This document shows, in pieces, positions 16,136-23,339 of a stretch of 64,000 nucleotides of DNA (position 1 is the first letter of the stretch; each line of letters starts with the position of its first letter). Under the pieces are notes generated by a model that worked only from the letters and a program-made list of their open reading frames with translations, searched no databases and was not told the DNA's origin. Source of the stretch: CAWIUB01 sp963839995 (GTDB taxonomy: Bacteria; Actinomycetota; Actinomycetes; Mycobacteriales; Jatrophihabitantaceae). The translations under genes and the position numbers were made by a program. The stretch covers positions 62,001-126,000 of the forward strand of contig CAWIXH010000008.1 of the NCBI GenBank assembly GCA_963839995.1, given 5' to 3'.

Positions 16136-16372
16136 TCAACGACCCTCAACCGCGCGGGTCAGCGTGTCGAGCGCAGCCAGCCCGTCAGCCGAAAGCCGAT
16201 ACCTCGCCGGCGACTCACCCCGGTCCGTCCACGCCTCCGGCAGCGTGATCTGCCCGCTCACCCCACCCGAGCAGACGAACACCACCGCATCACCGCGGCG
16301 CTTGACATACAAGATCTCCAGCTGCCGCCCGAACAGCGGATGGAACGGATGCGTGACACCCAGCGATCCCAA
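16136..16372 (-). CDS. DUF5372 (Y4bD/Y4pK-like) protein of the serine-recombinase cassette
   Basis: The 78-residue frame reads THPFHPLFGRQLEILYVKRR, then GGVSGQITLPEAWTD, the signature of the small proteins that accompany y4bA/y4pH-type recombinases. Its only in-frame start is a TTG (16372), with no ribosome-binding site, right next to the interrupted maturase. The N-terminus may therefore be trimmed. The function of the family is unknown. Confidence 0.7.
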   Translation of the reverse strand: MGSLGVTHPFHPLFGRQLEILYVKRRGDAVVFVCSGGVSGQITLPEAWTDRGESPARYRLSADGLAALDTLTRAVEGR

Positions 16373-16394
16373 AGGATCCCTGGACGACGCGGCA

Positions 16395-16670
16395 CTATGC
16401 CGTGACCGTCGGCACCCCCAACATCCTCGACCCGCCGCCTTGCGGCTTGGGTATCGCCACCGCCCGCACCGGCGGCGGCGGAAAGTAGGTCCCCGAGCTC
16501 ATCCGATTCCAGATCTTGTACAGGTTGTTCTTCAGATCGGACTCGAACGCCTCGACCGAGACCTCGTCCACCCCCGGCGCGCCCTTGTTGGCCTTGACCT
16601 GCTGGTACGCCTCCCACACCAGCTGCTTGGAAATCACAAACGACTTCTCCGTCGGATTCGACTTGCCCAC
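16395..16670 (-). pseudogene. ltrA: Group II intron B maturase, N-terminal fragment
   Basis: About 90 residues (VKANKGAPGVDEVSVEAFES, then LKNNLYKIWNRMSSGTYFPP to MLGVPTV) match the first quarter of the intact intron-encoded protein at 61820. The frame then breaks at the serine-recombinase cassette. The C-terminal remnant of the same protein type is at 4552-4760. Confidence 0.85.
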
Positions 16671-17266
16671 TCGTCTCCTCCCAGACGGCTCTCGCCGCCC
16701 GGTTGCTCGCGCGAACAAACCACCAGATGAGCCGGCCCCTTCACTCCACCCCCATTACAGGGGCTTCCCCGCTACTGCGAACCGGTCCGCCGGCCGGTGC
16801 CGCGACGGTACTCAACGCCTCCGGCTTCCACCGTTCGGCGCGCTCCCTCTCGCCACCGCTCAACCACGCGGCAGCAGTATCGGCACCGGCCTTCCCACGT
16901 TCCGTGCAGGAGCCGCAGACCAGGCTCGCGCCGCCTCCATGCCGGACACCGCCTGGCCAATCATCGGGCACCCGCCAGGCTGATCCCGGAGACTATGCGT
17001 CTCTCCGGTTTCGATGTCGTCTTTGTCGTTTCGACACGTCAACAGCGGTTCGCTTGCGCTCGCCTTCCTGGTCCCCACCTGACGCATCACGTGCGCCTTT
17101 TCCTCGACGCTCACCACGACGGTCTTCAGCCAACGCAGCTCGAGGTGGTTTGACGCCTCCCCCCGAAGGGCGACGCCGAAGGGCCACGAAACCTTCATCA
17201 CCTGCACAGCACCGCATCAATAACGCTCTCCTACCTCAAAGCATCACCTCCACGTTCGTGGCACAC
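16671..17266 (-). ncRNA. Group II intron B, ribozyme 5' region (domains I-IV start)
   Basis: Read downwards from 17266 it begins GTGTGCCACGAACG and carries TTGATGCGGTGCTG and GCGTTGGCTGAAGACCGTCG, matching the 5' region of the intact intron starting at 61235 (GTGTGTCACGAACG). GTGYG is the standard 5' end of group II introns, which sets the splice start at 17266. Confidence 0.75.
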
Positions 17267-17927
17267 ATCCGCCACTGGGACGGCCGTCTCGCGCTGGGAC
17301 GTCAGTGAGACGACTGGGATTCTCGTCCCTGGCGGGCGCTCCTCGGCTGGCGACCTTCAGGCCGCCACTGGGAAGTGGCCCGACGCAGGGGCCGGACATG
17401 GTGGACGGAGACGGACTCGATATCGATGCGGTCGTGGCCGCGGCGCTCGCCTACGTAGCGCAGGTCGCGGTGCCGGTAGCTGGTGGATGCAGTGGGTGGA
17501 GTTTGACGGCCGGCCGTACGACGACCTTCACTCCGGGACGGCCGGCCGTCTTGCTCGCTGCCGCCCAGACAATTGCAGCGATGGGGCCGGTCCAAGCGGT
17601 CATGGGAGCAGCCGAGCCCGCTCGAAGATCGTCTGCTGTACCTGACCTCGCCGCGGTCCACGAACGGGCGGCTCGCGCTCATCACCAGCTCGGCCGACAT
17701 GCGCTGAGTCTGTCGTCCGCGTGGCGCGCTCACGGCTGACCCTGATGTAACCAACGTGCTGCCCGCCCATGACCCTCCTAACCGGGGAGGGTTGGGACGT
17801 GAACCTAAGGCATGCCGGTCACGCTGGCCACCGGCAGCAGGGCAAGCCCCACGGGCGCCGGCGCGGGTTGCGCATGTGTTTTGGACACGGCTGCCAACCG
17901 ATCGGAATACGCGGACTCGTGAGCGCG
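17267..17927. other. Intergenic stretch with two inverted-repeat features
   Basis: No frame here shows a recognisable family. Two points stand out. GACGGCCGGCCGT (17508-17520) is mirrored by ACGGCCGGCCGTC (17540-17552). ACCCTCC-N7-GGAGGGT (17772-17792) is a perfect dyad with the shape of a MerR-type metal-regulator operator, though no regulator or metal gene adjoins it. The epoxide hydrolase ends at 17928. Confidence 0.5.
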
Positions 17928-19109
17928 TCAGCCGGAAAGTTCACCCACAAATTGCTGCAGGTCGTGGACGAGGCTTTCGGGCTGCTCGAGTGCCGCGAAG
18001 TGGCCGCCGGTGTCGACGTCGGTCCATCGGGTGATGGTGTTGGTCTGCTCGGCGAAACGGCGGATGGAGGGGTCTTCGGCGTAGGCGATGACGGCGGTCG
18101 GGATCCCGGAGTTGGTGAACGCGCCCGAGTCGGCGAACAACGATGAGTATTCGGCGTAGATATTGTTTGCCGCCGAGGTCGCGGTGCGGGTCAGCCAGTA
18201 CAGCAGCACGTTGGCCAGGTGGCGGTTGCGGTAGTCCGGGTCCGTGAGTTTGGCCGGGTCGTGGGTCCACGCGGCGACCTTTTCTATGATCCAGGTCAGT
18301 TGGGCGGCGGGGGAGTCTTCCAGCCCGTATCCGATGGTCTGTGGTCTGGTGGCCTGGATGACGTTGTAGCCGTTGCCGTCCCGCATGAACTGCCCGATGG
18401 CCTGCAGGCGGCGCTGCTCGACCTCGGTCAGACCAGCGGCGGTCGCGTCGTCGACCGGGCCCATCGGGATGAAACCGATGGTGGCGGCGTTGACGTGAAT
18501 TCCTCGCACGTGGGCTGCGTCGATGCGGCCCAGGTGGGGCGCGAGCACCGCGCCGTGATCACCGCCCTGCACGACATAGGAGGAGTACTCCAGCCCCGCC
18601 ATGAGCGTTGCGTAGGCGCGGGCGGTCCGCTGCACTCCCCAACCGGGCTCGATGGTCGGACCGGACAGGCCGACGCCGGGGTGGGATGGGATGACGAGGT
18701 GAAGGGCAGGGACGTCCGGCGACGGTGGGGCGGTGAGGGGCGAGATCAGGTTGAGCATCTCGGCGACGGTGCCGGGCCAGCCGTGCAGTAGCAGCAGCGG
18801 GACCGCGTCGGGACGTGCAGACCGGACGTGCAGGAAATGCACGGCCGCGCCGTCGATCTGGGCGATGAACTGCGGCCAGGTATTGAGTTCCTCTTCCAGC
18901 GCCTGCCAGTCGAAGGACGCCAGATCGTCGGCCCAGGCCCTGGCGTCCTGGACGGGGACTCCCTTGGTCCAGCCGTCGACGCCGGCCAGCTGGTGCGGCC
19001 AGCGCGTCGCGGCGAGCCGTCGGCGCAGCTCGTCGATGTCGACGTGGTCGATGGTCAGGGTGTACGGGGTGGGGGCGAAGCGCTCGGCGCTCGTTTGCGT
19101 GGCGGTCAT
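17928..19109 (-). CDS. Epoxide hydrolase (EHN domain, alpha/beta hydrolase)
   Basis: The 393-residue protein has the N-terminal EHN domain (FAPTPYTLTIDHVDIDELRR ... LASFDWQALEEELNTWPQFI) followed by an alpha/beta hydrolase core: oxyanion motif LLHGWPGTVAEML, nucleophile Asp in VVQGGDHGAVLAPHL, and the catalytic His in DTGGHFAALEQPE. It would open epoxides with water in the cytosol. It is the last gene of a coupled set: its ATG overlaps the deaminase stop by one base. Deaminase, PhzF-type isomerase and hydrolase together suggest a small catabolic or detoxification operon. A longer start at 19316 would run through the deaminase gene. Confidence 0.9.
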   Translation of the reverse strand: MTATQTSAERFAPTPYTLTIDHVDIDELRRRLAATRWPHQLAGVDGWTKGVPVQDARAWADDLASFDWQALEEELNTWPQFIAQIDGAAVHFLHVRSARPDAVPLLLLHGWPGTVAEMLNLISPLTAPPSPDVPALHLVIPSHPGVGLSGPTIEPGWGVQRTARAYATLMAGLEYSSYVVQGGDHGAVLAPHLGRIDAAHVRGIHVNAATIGFIPMGPVDDATAAGLTEVEQRRLQAIGQFMRDGNGYNVIQATRPQTIGYGLEDSPAAQLTWIIEKVAAWTHDPAKLTDPDYRNRHLANVLLYWLTRTATSAANNIYAEYSSLFADSGAFTNSGIPTAVIAYAEDPSIRRFAEQTNTITRWTDVDTGGHFAALEQPESLVHDLQQFVGELSG

Positions 19110-19645
19110 CAAGAGACCTCTCGTGAGTAGGTTCGGTAGTACTGCTGGATGGGATGGGCGGCTTCGTCGAGCTGGGCCGGGCCGAAGTACTGCACCGCGA
19201 AGGCGTCCGGGCGGGGCAGGTGCGCGGGCTGCAGCTGATGCAGCTGCTCGGTCGACAGGGCGTACACGACCCGACCAAGCGTGGCGCGGGCGATGACGTT
19301 GGTGCACATCGCACACGGCTGGCAGCTCGTGTACAGGGTCAACCCTGCGCGCTGCCCGGTCGCGTAGGTCCGGGCGGCGTGACGGGCCAGTTTCAATTCC
19401 GGGTGAGCGGTGATGTCTCGGCTGCTGTTCACCGTGTTGTGCTCACTGGCCAGCACCGTCCCGGCGGCGTCGACCAGCAGCGAGCCGTAGGGCAACTCAC
19501 CGGTCGCGGCCGCGAGGGCCGCCAAGTCGACCGCTGCGCGCAGATGCCTCAGATCAACGTCGGTGATGCCGCTGCCAGCCATCTCCTCGCCCCCGATAGC
19601 CGTATCGCTGTGGTCGGTGGTCACGTTGCTGTGGTCGGTGGTCAT
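19109..19645 (-). CDS. Nucleoside/tRNA-type cytidine-adenosine deaminase family protein
   Basis: This 178-residue zinc deaminase has the HPEL zinc ligand and proton shuttle (ITAHPELKLAR) and the SCQPCAMC motif supplying two Cys ligands. HPE in place of HAE is common in the guanine-deaminase/YfhC branch. The N-terminus contains a short tandem repeat (TTDHSNV, TTDHSDT) encoded by a 20-base direct repeat at 19613-19645. Start and stop overlap PhzF and the epoxide hydrolase, so it is cotranscribed. Substrate not fixed. Confidence 0.85.
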   Translation of the reverse strand: MTTDHSNVTTDHSDTAIGGEEMAGSGITDVDLRHLRAAVDLAALAAATGELPYGSLLVDAAGTVLASEHNTVNSSRDITAHPELKLARHAARTYATGQRAGLTLYTSCQPCAMCTNVIARATLGRVVYALSTEQLHQLQPAHLPRPDAFAVQYFGPAQLDEAAHPIQQYYRTYSREVS

Positions 19646-20592
19646 GTCGCCAGGCATCCTTCGCCGACGACCAGACCGGAGCCGGACAGGCGGACGACCG
19701 CGCCGGACACCTCTACCTGCAGCCGGCTCGGGCGGCCCAGGGCGTGGCCTTGTTCGATCTGCACCGTCGTGCCGTCGGCGACGCGGCCGGCACGGACCAG
19801 CGCCGCCGCCAGCGGGCCGGCCGCGGTGCCGGTCGCCGGATCCTCACTGATCCCGACCGTCGGGTTGAAGAACCGGGCGTAGGCGTGCGCCCCGTCAGTG
19901 GAACCGATGTCGCCGTGTTTGTCACCGGCGGTGGTGTAGACGTAGCAGCCTTCCCCGCCGGCCGTCCGCAGCACGCTCAGCAACGCGCGGGGGTCGGCGC
20001 TGACCCGGTCCACGGCGCTGCGGTCGCGTAGCGGGATGAGCAGGTGCGCAGCGCCGGTCGAGACCACCCGGGCCGGCAGCGACAGATCGAGGTCGTCTTC
20101 GGTGAGTCCGAGCACCGCGGCGAGGCGCTGATCGGCGTCGACGACCGCGACGTACTCGGGTGCGGATTGCTGCATCACCACCCTGGTGGCCTCGTGCTCG
20201 GACATGACGACTTCGACGGCCAGCACGTCCTCGCCGATCTGCTGTCCGAACACGCCGGCCGCGACCCGCCCGGCGTGGGCCAGCCACAGCCAGGCACCCA
20301 ACGCGTTGTGCCCGGCGCCGCCAACCTCAGCCCCGGCCGGCGTGAACGAGCGCAACCGCCACGCCACGCCCGGTCGGGTCGGGCGCAGCAGGAACGTGGT
20401 CTCGGACTGGTTGAACTCCCTGGCGATCGCGCGCATTTGGCTAACCTCGAGTGCGTCGGCGTCTGGGACCACTGCCAGCGGGTTACCGGTCAACGGCCGC
20501 TCGGCGAAGACGTCGACGAACACGAACCCGACTTGCGACCCATTGCGCCGCCTTCTCGGCCGCGTCACGGTTGCGGCTGCGGTGCTTGTCAT
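19642..20592 (-). CDS. PhzF-family isomerase/epimerase
   Basis: The 316-residue protein has the two-lobed diaminopimelate-epimerase fold of the PhzF family. FVDVFAERPLTGNPLAVV is the standard opening, the catalytic Glu is in EFNQSETTFLL, and the second half carries the DPATGTAAGPLAA loop. The ATG at 20592 is chosen because upstream codons run into the divergent promoter. It heads the operon with the deaminase and epoxide hydrolase and diverges from an Lrp-type gene that probably controls it. The actual substrate is unknown. Confidence 0.9.
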   Translation of the reverse strand: MTSTAAATVTRPRRRRNGSQVGFVFVDVFAERPLTGNPLAVVPDADALEVSQMRAIAREFNQSETTFLLRPTRPGVAWRLRSFTPAGAEVGGAGHNALGAWLWLAHAGRVAAGVFGQQIGEDVLAVEVVMSEHEATRVVMQQSAPEYVAVVDADQRLAAVLGLTEDDLDLSLPARVVSTGAAHLLIPLRDRSAVDRVSADPRALLSVLRTAGGEGCYVYTTAGDKHGDIGSTDGAHAYARFFNPTVGISEDPATGTAAGPLAAALVRAGRVADGTTVQIEQGHALGRPSRLQVEVSGAVVRLSGSGLVVGEGCLAT

Positions 20593-20673
20593 GATTGACC
20601 AACCCCTTCTCCGGCGAGTAGTTGCTGCTGCTCTGCTTCCAATAATCGTTGCTGTCGAGGCCGCCGGCGGGAA

Positions 20674-20730
20674 CGCAATCCCCGCCGCATGTACCGGACG
20701 ACGCCGGGAAATCCCGGGTAGATTGCGGGA
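20674..20730. promoter_or_regulatory. Divergent promoter/operator of phzF operon and lrp
   Basis: CGCAATC (20674-20680) and GATTGCG (20721-20727) are inverted 7-bp sites 40 bases apart, suitable for a dimer-of-dimers Lrp protein. TAGATT (20719-20724) ends 6 bases before the lrp ATG, so lrp is probably leaderless and the second half-site overlaps its -10. Confidence 0.5.
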
Positions 20731-21192
20731 ATGGCCGTGGATCTTGACGACACGGATTGGCTGATCCTGCGCGAGCTGCAATGCGACGGCCGTGTCTCAT
20801 TCACCGAGCTGGCACGCCGCGTGCACCTGAGCCCGTCCGCGACCACAGAACGGGTCAAACGCCTCGAGTCCACCGGTGTCGTGCGCGGCTACGAAGCGGT
20901 CGTGGACCTCGACGCGATCGGGATCGGCCTGCTCGCCGTCATCCGGCTCAAGTACTTCGGTAACAACCACGATCCGTTCCACACCTACGTCGCCGACAAC
21001 GGGCAGTTCCTGGAATGCCTGCGGATCACCGGCGAAGACTGCTACGTCCTCAAGGTCGGGGCGACATCGATGGCCCAGCTGCAGCAATACGTCGATGACC
21101 TGGCCCGCTTCGGCGACACCACGACCAGCGTCGTCTACACCCAGACCCTCCCGCACCGCGGCCCCACCCGAAGCCTGATGACCGACGGGTAG
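20731..21192 (+). CDS. Lrp/AsnC-family transcriptional regulator
   Basis: The 153-residue protein has an N-terminal helix-turn-helix (LDDTDWLILRELQCDGRVSF, LARRVHLSPSATTERVKRLE) and a C-terminal RAM ligand-binding domain (YVLKVGATSMAQLQQYVDDL). It diverges from the phzF-deaminase-hydrolase operon across a 138-base region, the usual position of a local amino-acid-responsive regulator. Confidence 0.92.
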   Translation: MAVDLDDTDWLILRELQCDGRVSFTELARRVHLSPSATTERVKRLESTGVVRGYEAVVDLDAIGIGLLAVIRLKYFGNNHDPFHTYVADNGQFLECLRITGEDCYVLKVGATSMAQLQQYVDDLARFGDTTTSVVYTQTLPHRGPTRSLMTDG

Positions 21193-21243
21193 TCGCCCCC
21201 GCCGCGAGCACACGCTAGACGCCAAGAAGTTTGCGACGACCTG

Positions 21244-21266
21244 AGGTGTGTCGGCGACACAGCCTC
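21244..21266 (+). terminator. Hairpin after lrp
   Basis: GAGG-T-GTGTCG and CGACAC-AG-CCTC pair with a small internal loop 52 bases beyond the lrp stop. There is no T tract; candidate terminator. Confidence 0.35.
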
Positions 21267-21338
21267 ACCATCCGACCAACCCGATGAAGCTCGCCGTCCC
21301 ACAGGACGAACGATGACCGGTTCAGCCGGCCGATAGCC

Positions 21339-21359
21339 GGCCGTCGTCCGAAGACGGCC
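21339..21359 (-). terminator. Hairpin after DUF1772 gene
   Basis: GGCCGTC-N7-GACGGCC lies 27 bases beyond the stop of the minus-strand DUF1772 gene; a candidate terminator between converging genes. Confidence 0.4.
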
Positions 21360-21385
21360 GGGACAGTGACGGTCCTGCGGTGACC

Positions 21386-21838
21386 TTAGGTGATGGTGGC
21401 CGCGATGCAGCTGAGCACGAATCCGGCGAGCAGGAGCCAGGAGCGGACGCCTTGGAAGGTCTCCCATCGGTTTCGGGTGGTCTTCCAGTCGGGCGGCGGA
21501 TGGGCGGCGTCCCAGCGTCCGGTGGCGAGGTTGATCGGCACGTTGACGATGACGGTGAAGACCAGCGCGGCGGCCAGCGCTGCGGCGGCGGCCCACCGCC
21601 ATGGTGCCGCCTCAGTGTCGGCGCTGCTTGCGCTGGCGCGGGCGATGCCGAGGGCGAGCGAGGCGGTCATCAGCACCGGCATCACCCGCCCGAAGGTGCG
21701 CAGCAGACCCTGCTCGACGGCGAGGTGGTGCTCGGCGGGCAACCGGCGGATGACCGGGTGCACGAAGGCGTAGGAGCCGAACTCTGCGCAGGCGGTGAAG
21801 CCGACCACCACCAGCGTGGCGAAGGTGAGCAGCTGCAC
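21386..21838 (-). CDS. DUF1772 (anthrone oxygenase-like) membrane protein
   Basis: The 150-residue protein has four hydrophobic helices and the family pattern: AEFGSYAFVHPVIRRLP near the N-terminus, then VFTVIVNVPINLATGRWD and W--TRNRWETFQGVRSWLL. Members are small integral membrane proteins related to fungal anthrone oxygenases; the bacterial role is mostly undefined. It diverges from the TetR gene, with the proposed TetR operator in the 65-base gap. Confidence 0.82.
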   Translation of the reverse strand: MQLLTFATLVVVGFTACAEFGSYAFVHPVIRRLPAEHHLAVEQGLLRTFGRVMPVLMTASLALGIARASASSADTEAAPWRWAAAAALAAALVFTVIVNVPINLATGRWDAAHPPPDWKTTRNRWETFQGVRSWLLLAGFVLSCIAATIT

Positions 21839-21881
21839 CGCACTCCACCTCCGGTCCCGCCCGGCCTGCCAGGCATTAACG

Positions 21882-21899
21882 TAACGACCGCTACCTTAG
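21882..21899. promoter_or_regulatory. TetR operator, copy 1
   Basis: TAACGACCGCTACCTTAG lies just before the tetR ATG (21904). It matches 22579-22596 at 16 of 18 bases. The core TAACG-N2-CGCTA is a one-mismatch inverted repeat. Confidence 0.65.
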
Positions 21900-21903
21900 T
21901 GTC

Positions 21904-22581
21904 ATGGCCACCATCTCCGACACCCCCCACCCGGTACGCCGGACGCGTAACCGGCGCGGCGAGGGTGTCCGGCTGCGCGCGGAGATCCTCACCGCGGCGA
22001 CCGGGCTGATCGCCGAGCGGGGTGACGCGCAGGCGCTGTCGATCCGGGCGCTATGCGCGGCGGTCGGGGCAAGCGCTCCGTCGATCTACCGGCACTTCCC
22101 GGACAAGGCCGCGCTGCTGCGGGCGGTGCTGGCGGCCGGGTTCGCCCAGTTCGACGCCGCGCTGGACGCCGCCGGGCAGGACGCGCTCGACCCGTTCGAC
22201 CGGCTGCGCCGCCGCTGCCTGGGTTACCTGCGCTTCGCCGAGTCCCAGCCGGGGACGTATCGGATGCTGTTCAGCGCGGCCTCGCTCGGCCCCCAGCCGC
22301 TCAACCTCGGCGAGCGGCCGCATCCGGGCACGGCATCGCTGCAGGCGCTGGTCGACAGCGTGGCGGACTGCCTGCACGCCCGCGGCGACGAGCGGGACGC
22401 CACCACGGTGGCGGTGACCCTGTGGTCACTGCTGCACGGCATGGCCGACCTGCGCATCGGCAAACCCGAACTGGCCTTGCCGCACCCAGTTGCGCAGCTC
22501 CAGGACGCCCTGCGCCGCTACCAGCTCGACGCACCCGCCCGCCCCGGCCTGCGCAGAGGCCGGTCTTCCCCATTGAGCTAA
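21904..22581 (+). CDS. TetR-family repressor
   Basis: The 225-residue protein has an N-terminal helix-turn-helix (VRLRAEILTAATGLIAERGD, IRALCAAVGASAPSIYRHF) and a TetR_C_33-like C-terminal domain (MADLRIGKPELA near the end). It sits between a divergent DUF1772 gene and a downstream nitroreductase. Near-identical operator-like sites lie before its own start and over its stop codon, so it probably controls itself and both neighbours. Confidence 0.92.
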   Translation: MATISDTPHPVRRTRNRRGEGVRLRAEILTAATGLIAERGDAQALSIRALCAAVGASAPSIYRHFPDKAALLRAVLAAGFAQFDAALDAAGQDALDPFDRLRRRCLGYLRFAESQPGTYRMLFSAASLGPQPLNLGERPHPGTASLQALVDSVADCLHARGDERDATTVAVTLWSLLHGMADLRIGKPELALPHPVAQLQDALRRYQLDAPARPGLRRGRSSPLS

Positions 22582-22596
22582 CGAGCGTTACCTTAG
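22579..22596. promoter_or_regulatory. TetR operator, copy 2
   Basis: TAACGAGCGTTACCTTAG starts at the tetR stop codon. TAACG-AG-CGTTA is a perfect inverted repeat. It would control a promoter for the nitroreductase gene. Confidence 0.65.
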
Positions 22597-22636
22597 CCGC
22601 CCACCCGGCCGCGGCGTGGAAAGGACGTCGACCGTG

Positions 22637-23056
22637 ATGCGCTCCACGAACCTCGTCCCGACCGCGATCCTGCGCGGCCCGGCACACCGGCTGATGAGCA
22701 GCAGCACCCTGCTGCTCACCTTCCACGGCCGCAAGACCGGTCGCGCCTACACGGTGCCGATCGTCTACTACCAGGACGGCAACCGCCTGCTGGCTACCAC
22801 CGACTCGCGCTGGTGGCACAACCTCACCGACGGCGCCGACGTCGTCGTGCGGCTGCGCGGCCGCGATCAGATCGGGCACGCAACCGCCGACCCCGACCCG
22901 AGTCATGTCGCCCCCGTGCTTGCCGAGATGGTGCACCGCTACCCACGCCGCTACCGACGCCTCGCCACCCAACACGCGCAACCCGGCATGCCAGCCCGCG
23001 TGCTGATCGAAATCACCCTCACCGACGCGGACCGGACCGGCCCGGTCGAGAGCTGA
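22637..23056 (+). CDS. Deazaflavin (F420)-dependent nitroreductase family protein
   Basis: This 139-residue split-barrel protein shows the family signatures LLLTFHGRKTGRAYTVPIVY, YQDGNRLLATTDSRWWHNLT and GADVVVRLRGR, as in actinobacterial Ddn-like quinone/nitro reductases that use reduced F420. AAAGGA lies before both the ATG at 22637 and a GTG at 22634; either could be used. It is preceded by the second TetR operator, suggesting induction by a toxic quinone-like compound together with DUF1772. Confidence 0.88.
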   Translation: MRSTNLVPTAILRGPAHRLMSSSTLLLTFHGRKTGRAYTVPIVYYQDGNRLLATTDSRWWHNLTDGADVVVRLRGRDQIGHATADPDPSHVAPVLAEMVHRYPRRYRRLATQHAQPGMPARVLIEITLTDADRTGPVES

Positions 23057-23188
23057 CCGCCCGTAACCCGAACGGCGGATTCTGGCGGTGGTCGCAACAC
23101 AGCGTCTGCGGGCTGGGTTGCTCGCTCGTGATCGAGCGTAGTCGTCGTGGTCGTCGCCGGGCGCTGGTACGGGCCGGCATGCCCACGC

Positions 23189-23239
23189 GTCAAGGGCGCT
23201 GCGCGTCCCTTCGGGACCGGCCTGCGGCCGGCCCTTGAC
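23189..23239. repeat. Compound hairpin 5' of the IS30 element
   Basis: GTCAAGGGC (23189-23197) pairs with GCCCTTGAC (23231-23239). Inside lie two further stems, GTCCC-TTC-GGGAC and CCGGCC-TGC-GGCCGG, giving a three-way or cruciform fold of about 50 bases. Confidence 0.5.
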
Positions 23240-23272
23240 CCGCGGGACCCTCCGGCCCTGGGGCAGGGAAGA

Positions 23273-23298
23273 GCGGGCAGGGCTGTGGCCCTGCCCGC
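23273..23298. terminator. 10-bp-arm hairpin
   Basis: GCGGGCAGGG-N6-CCCTGCCCGC is a perfect inverted repeat between the nitroreductase and the IS30 gene, which converge. It probably works as a terminator on either strand, though no T tract follows. Confidence 0.5.
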
Positions 23299-23339
23299 CT
23301 GCACGCGCCCGCCGCCTCATGCCCCAGCTGGAGCGGCAG

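Noticed and set aside
17302..17754. Open frames on both strands in the gap right of intron B
   Set aside because: No ribosome-binding site, no family motif and conflicting frames on both strands; treated as non-coding.
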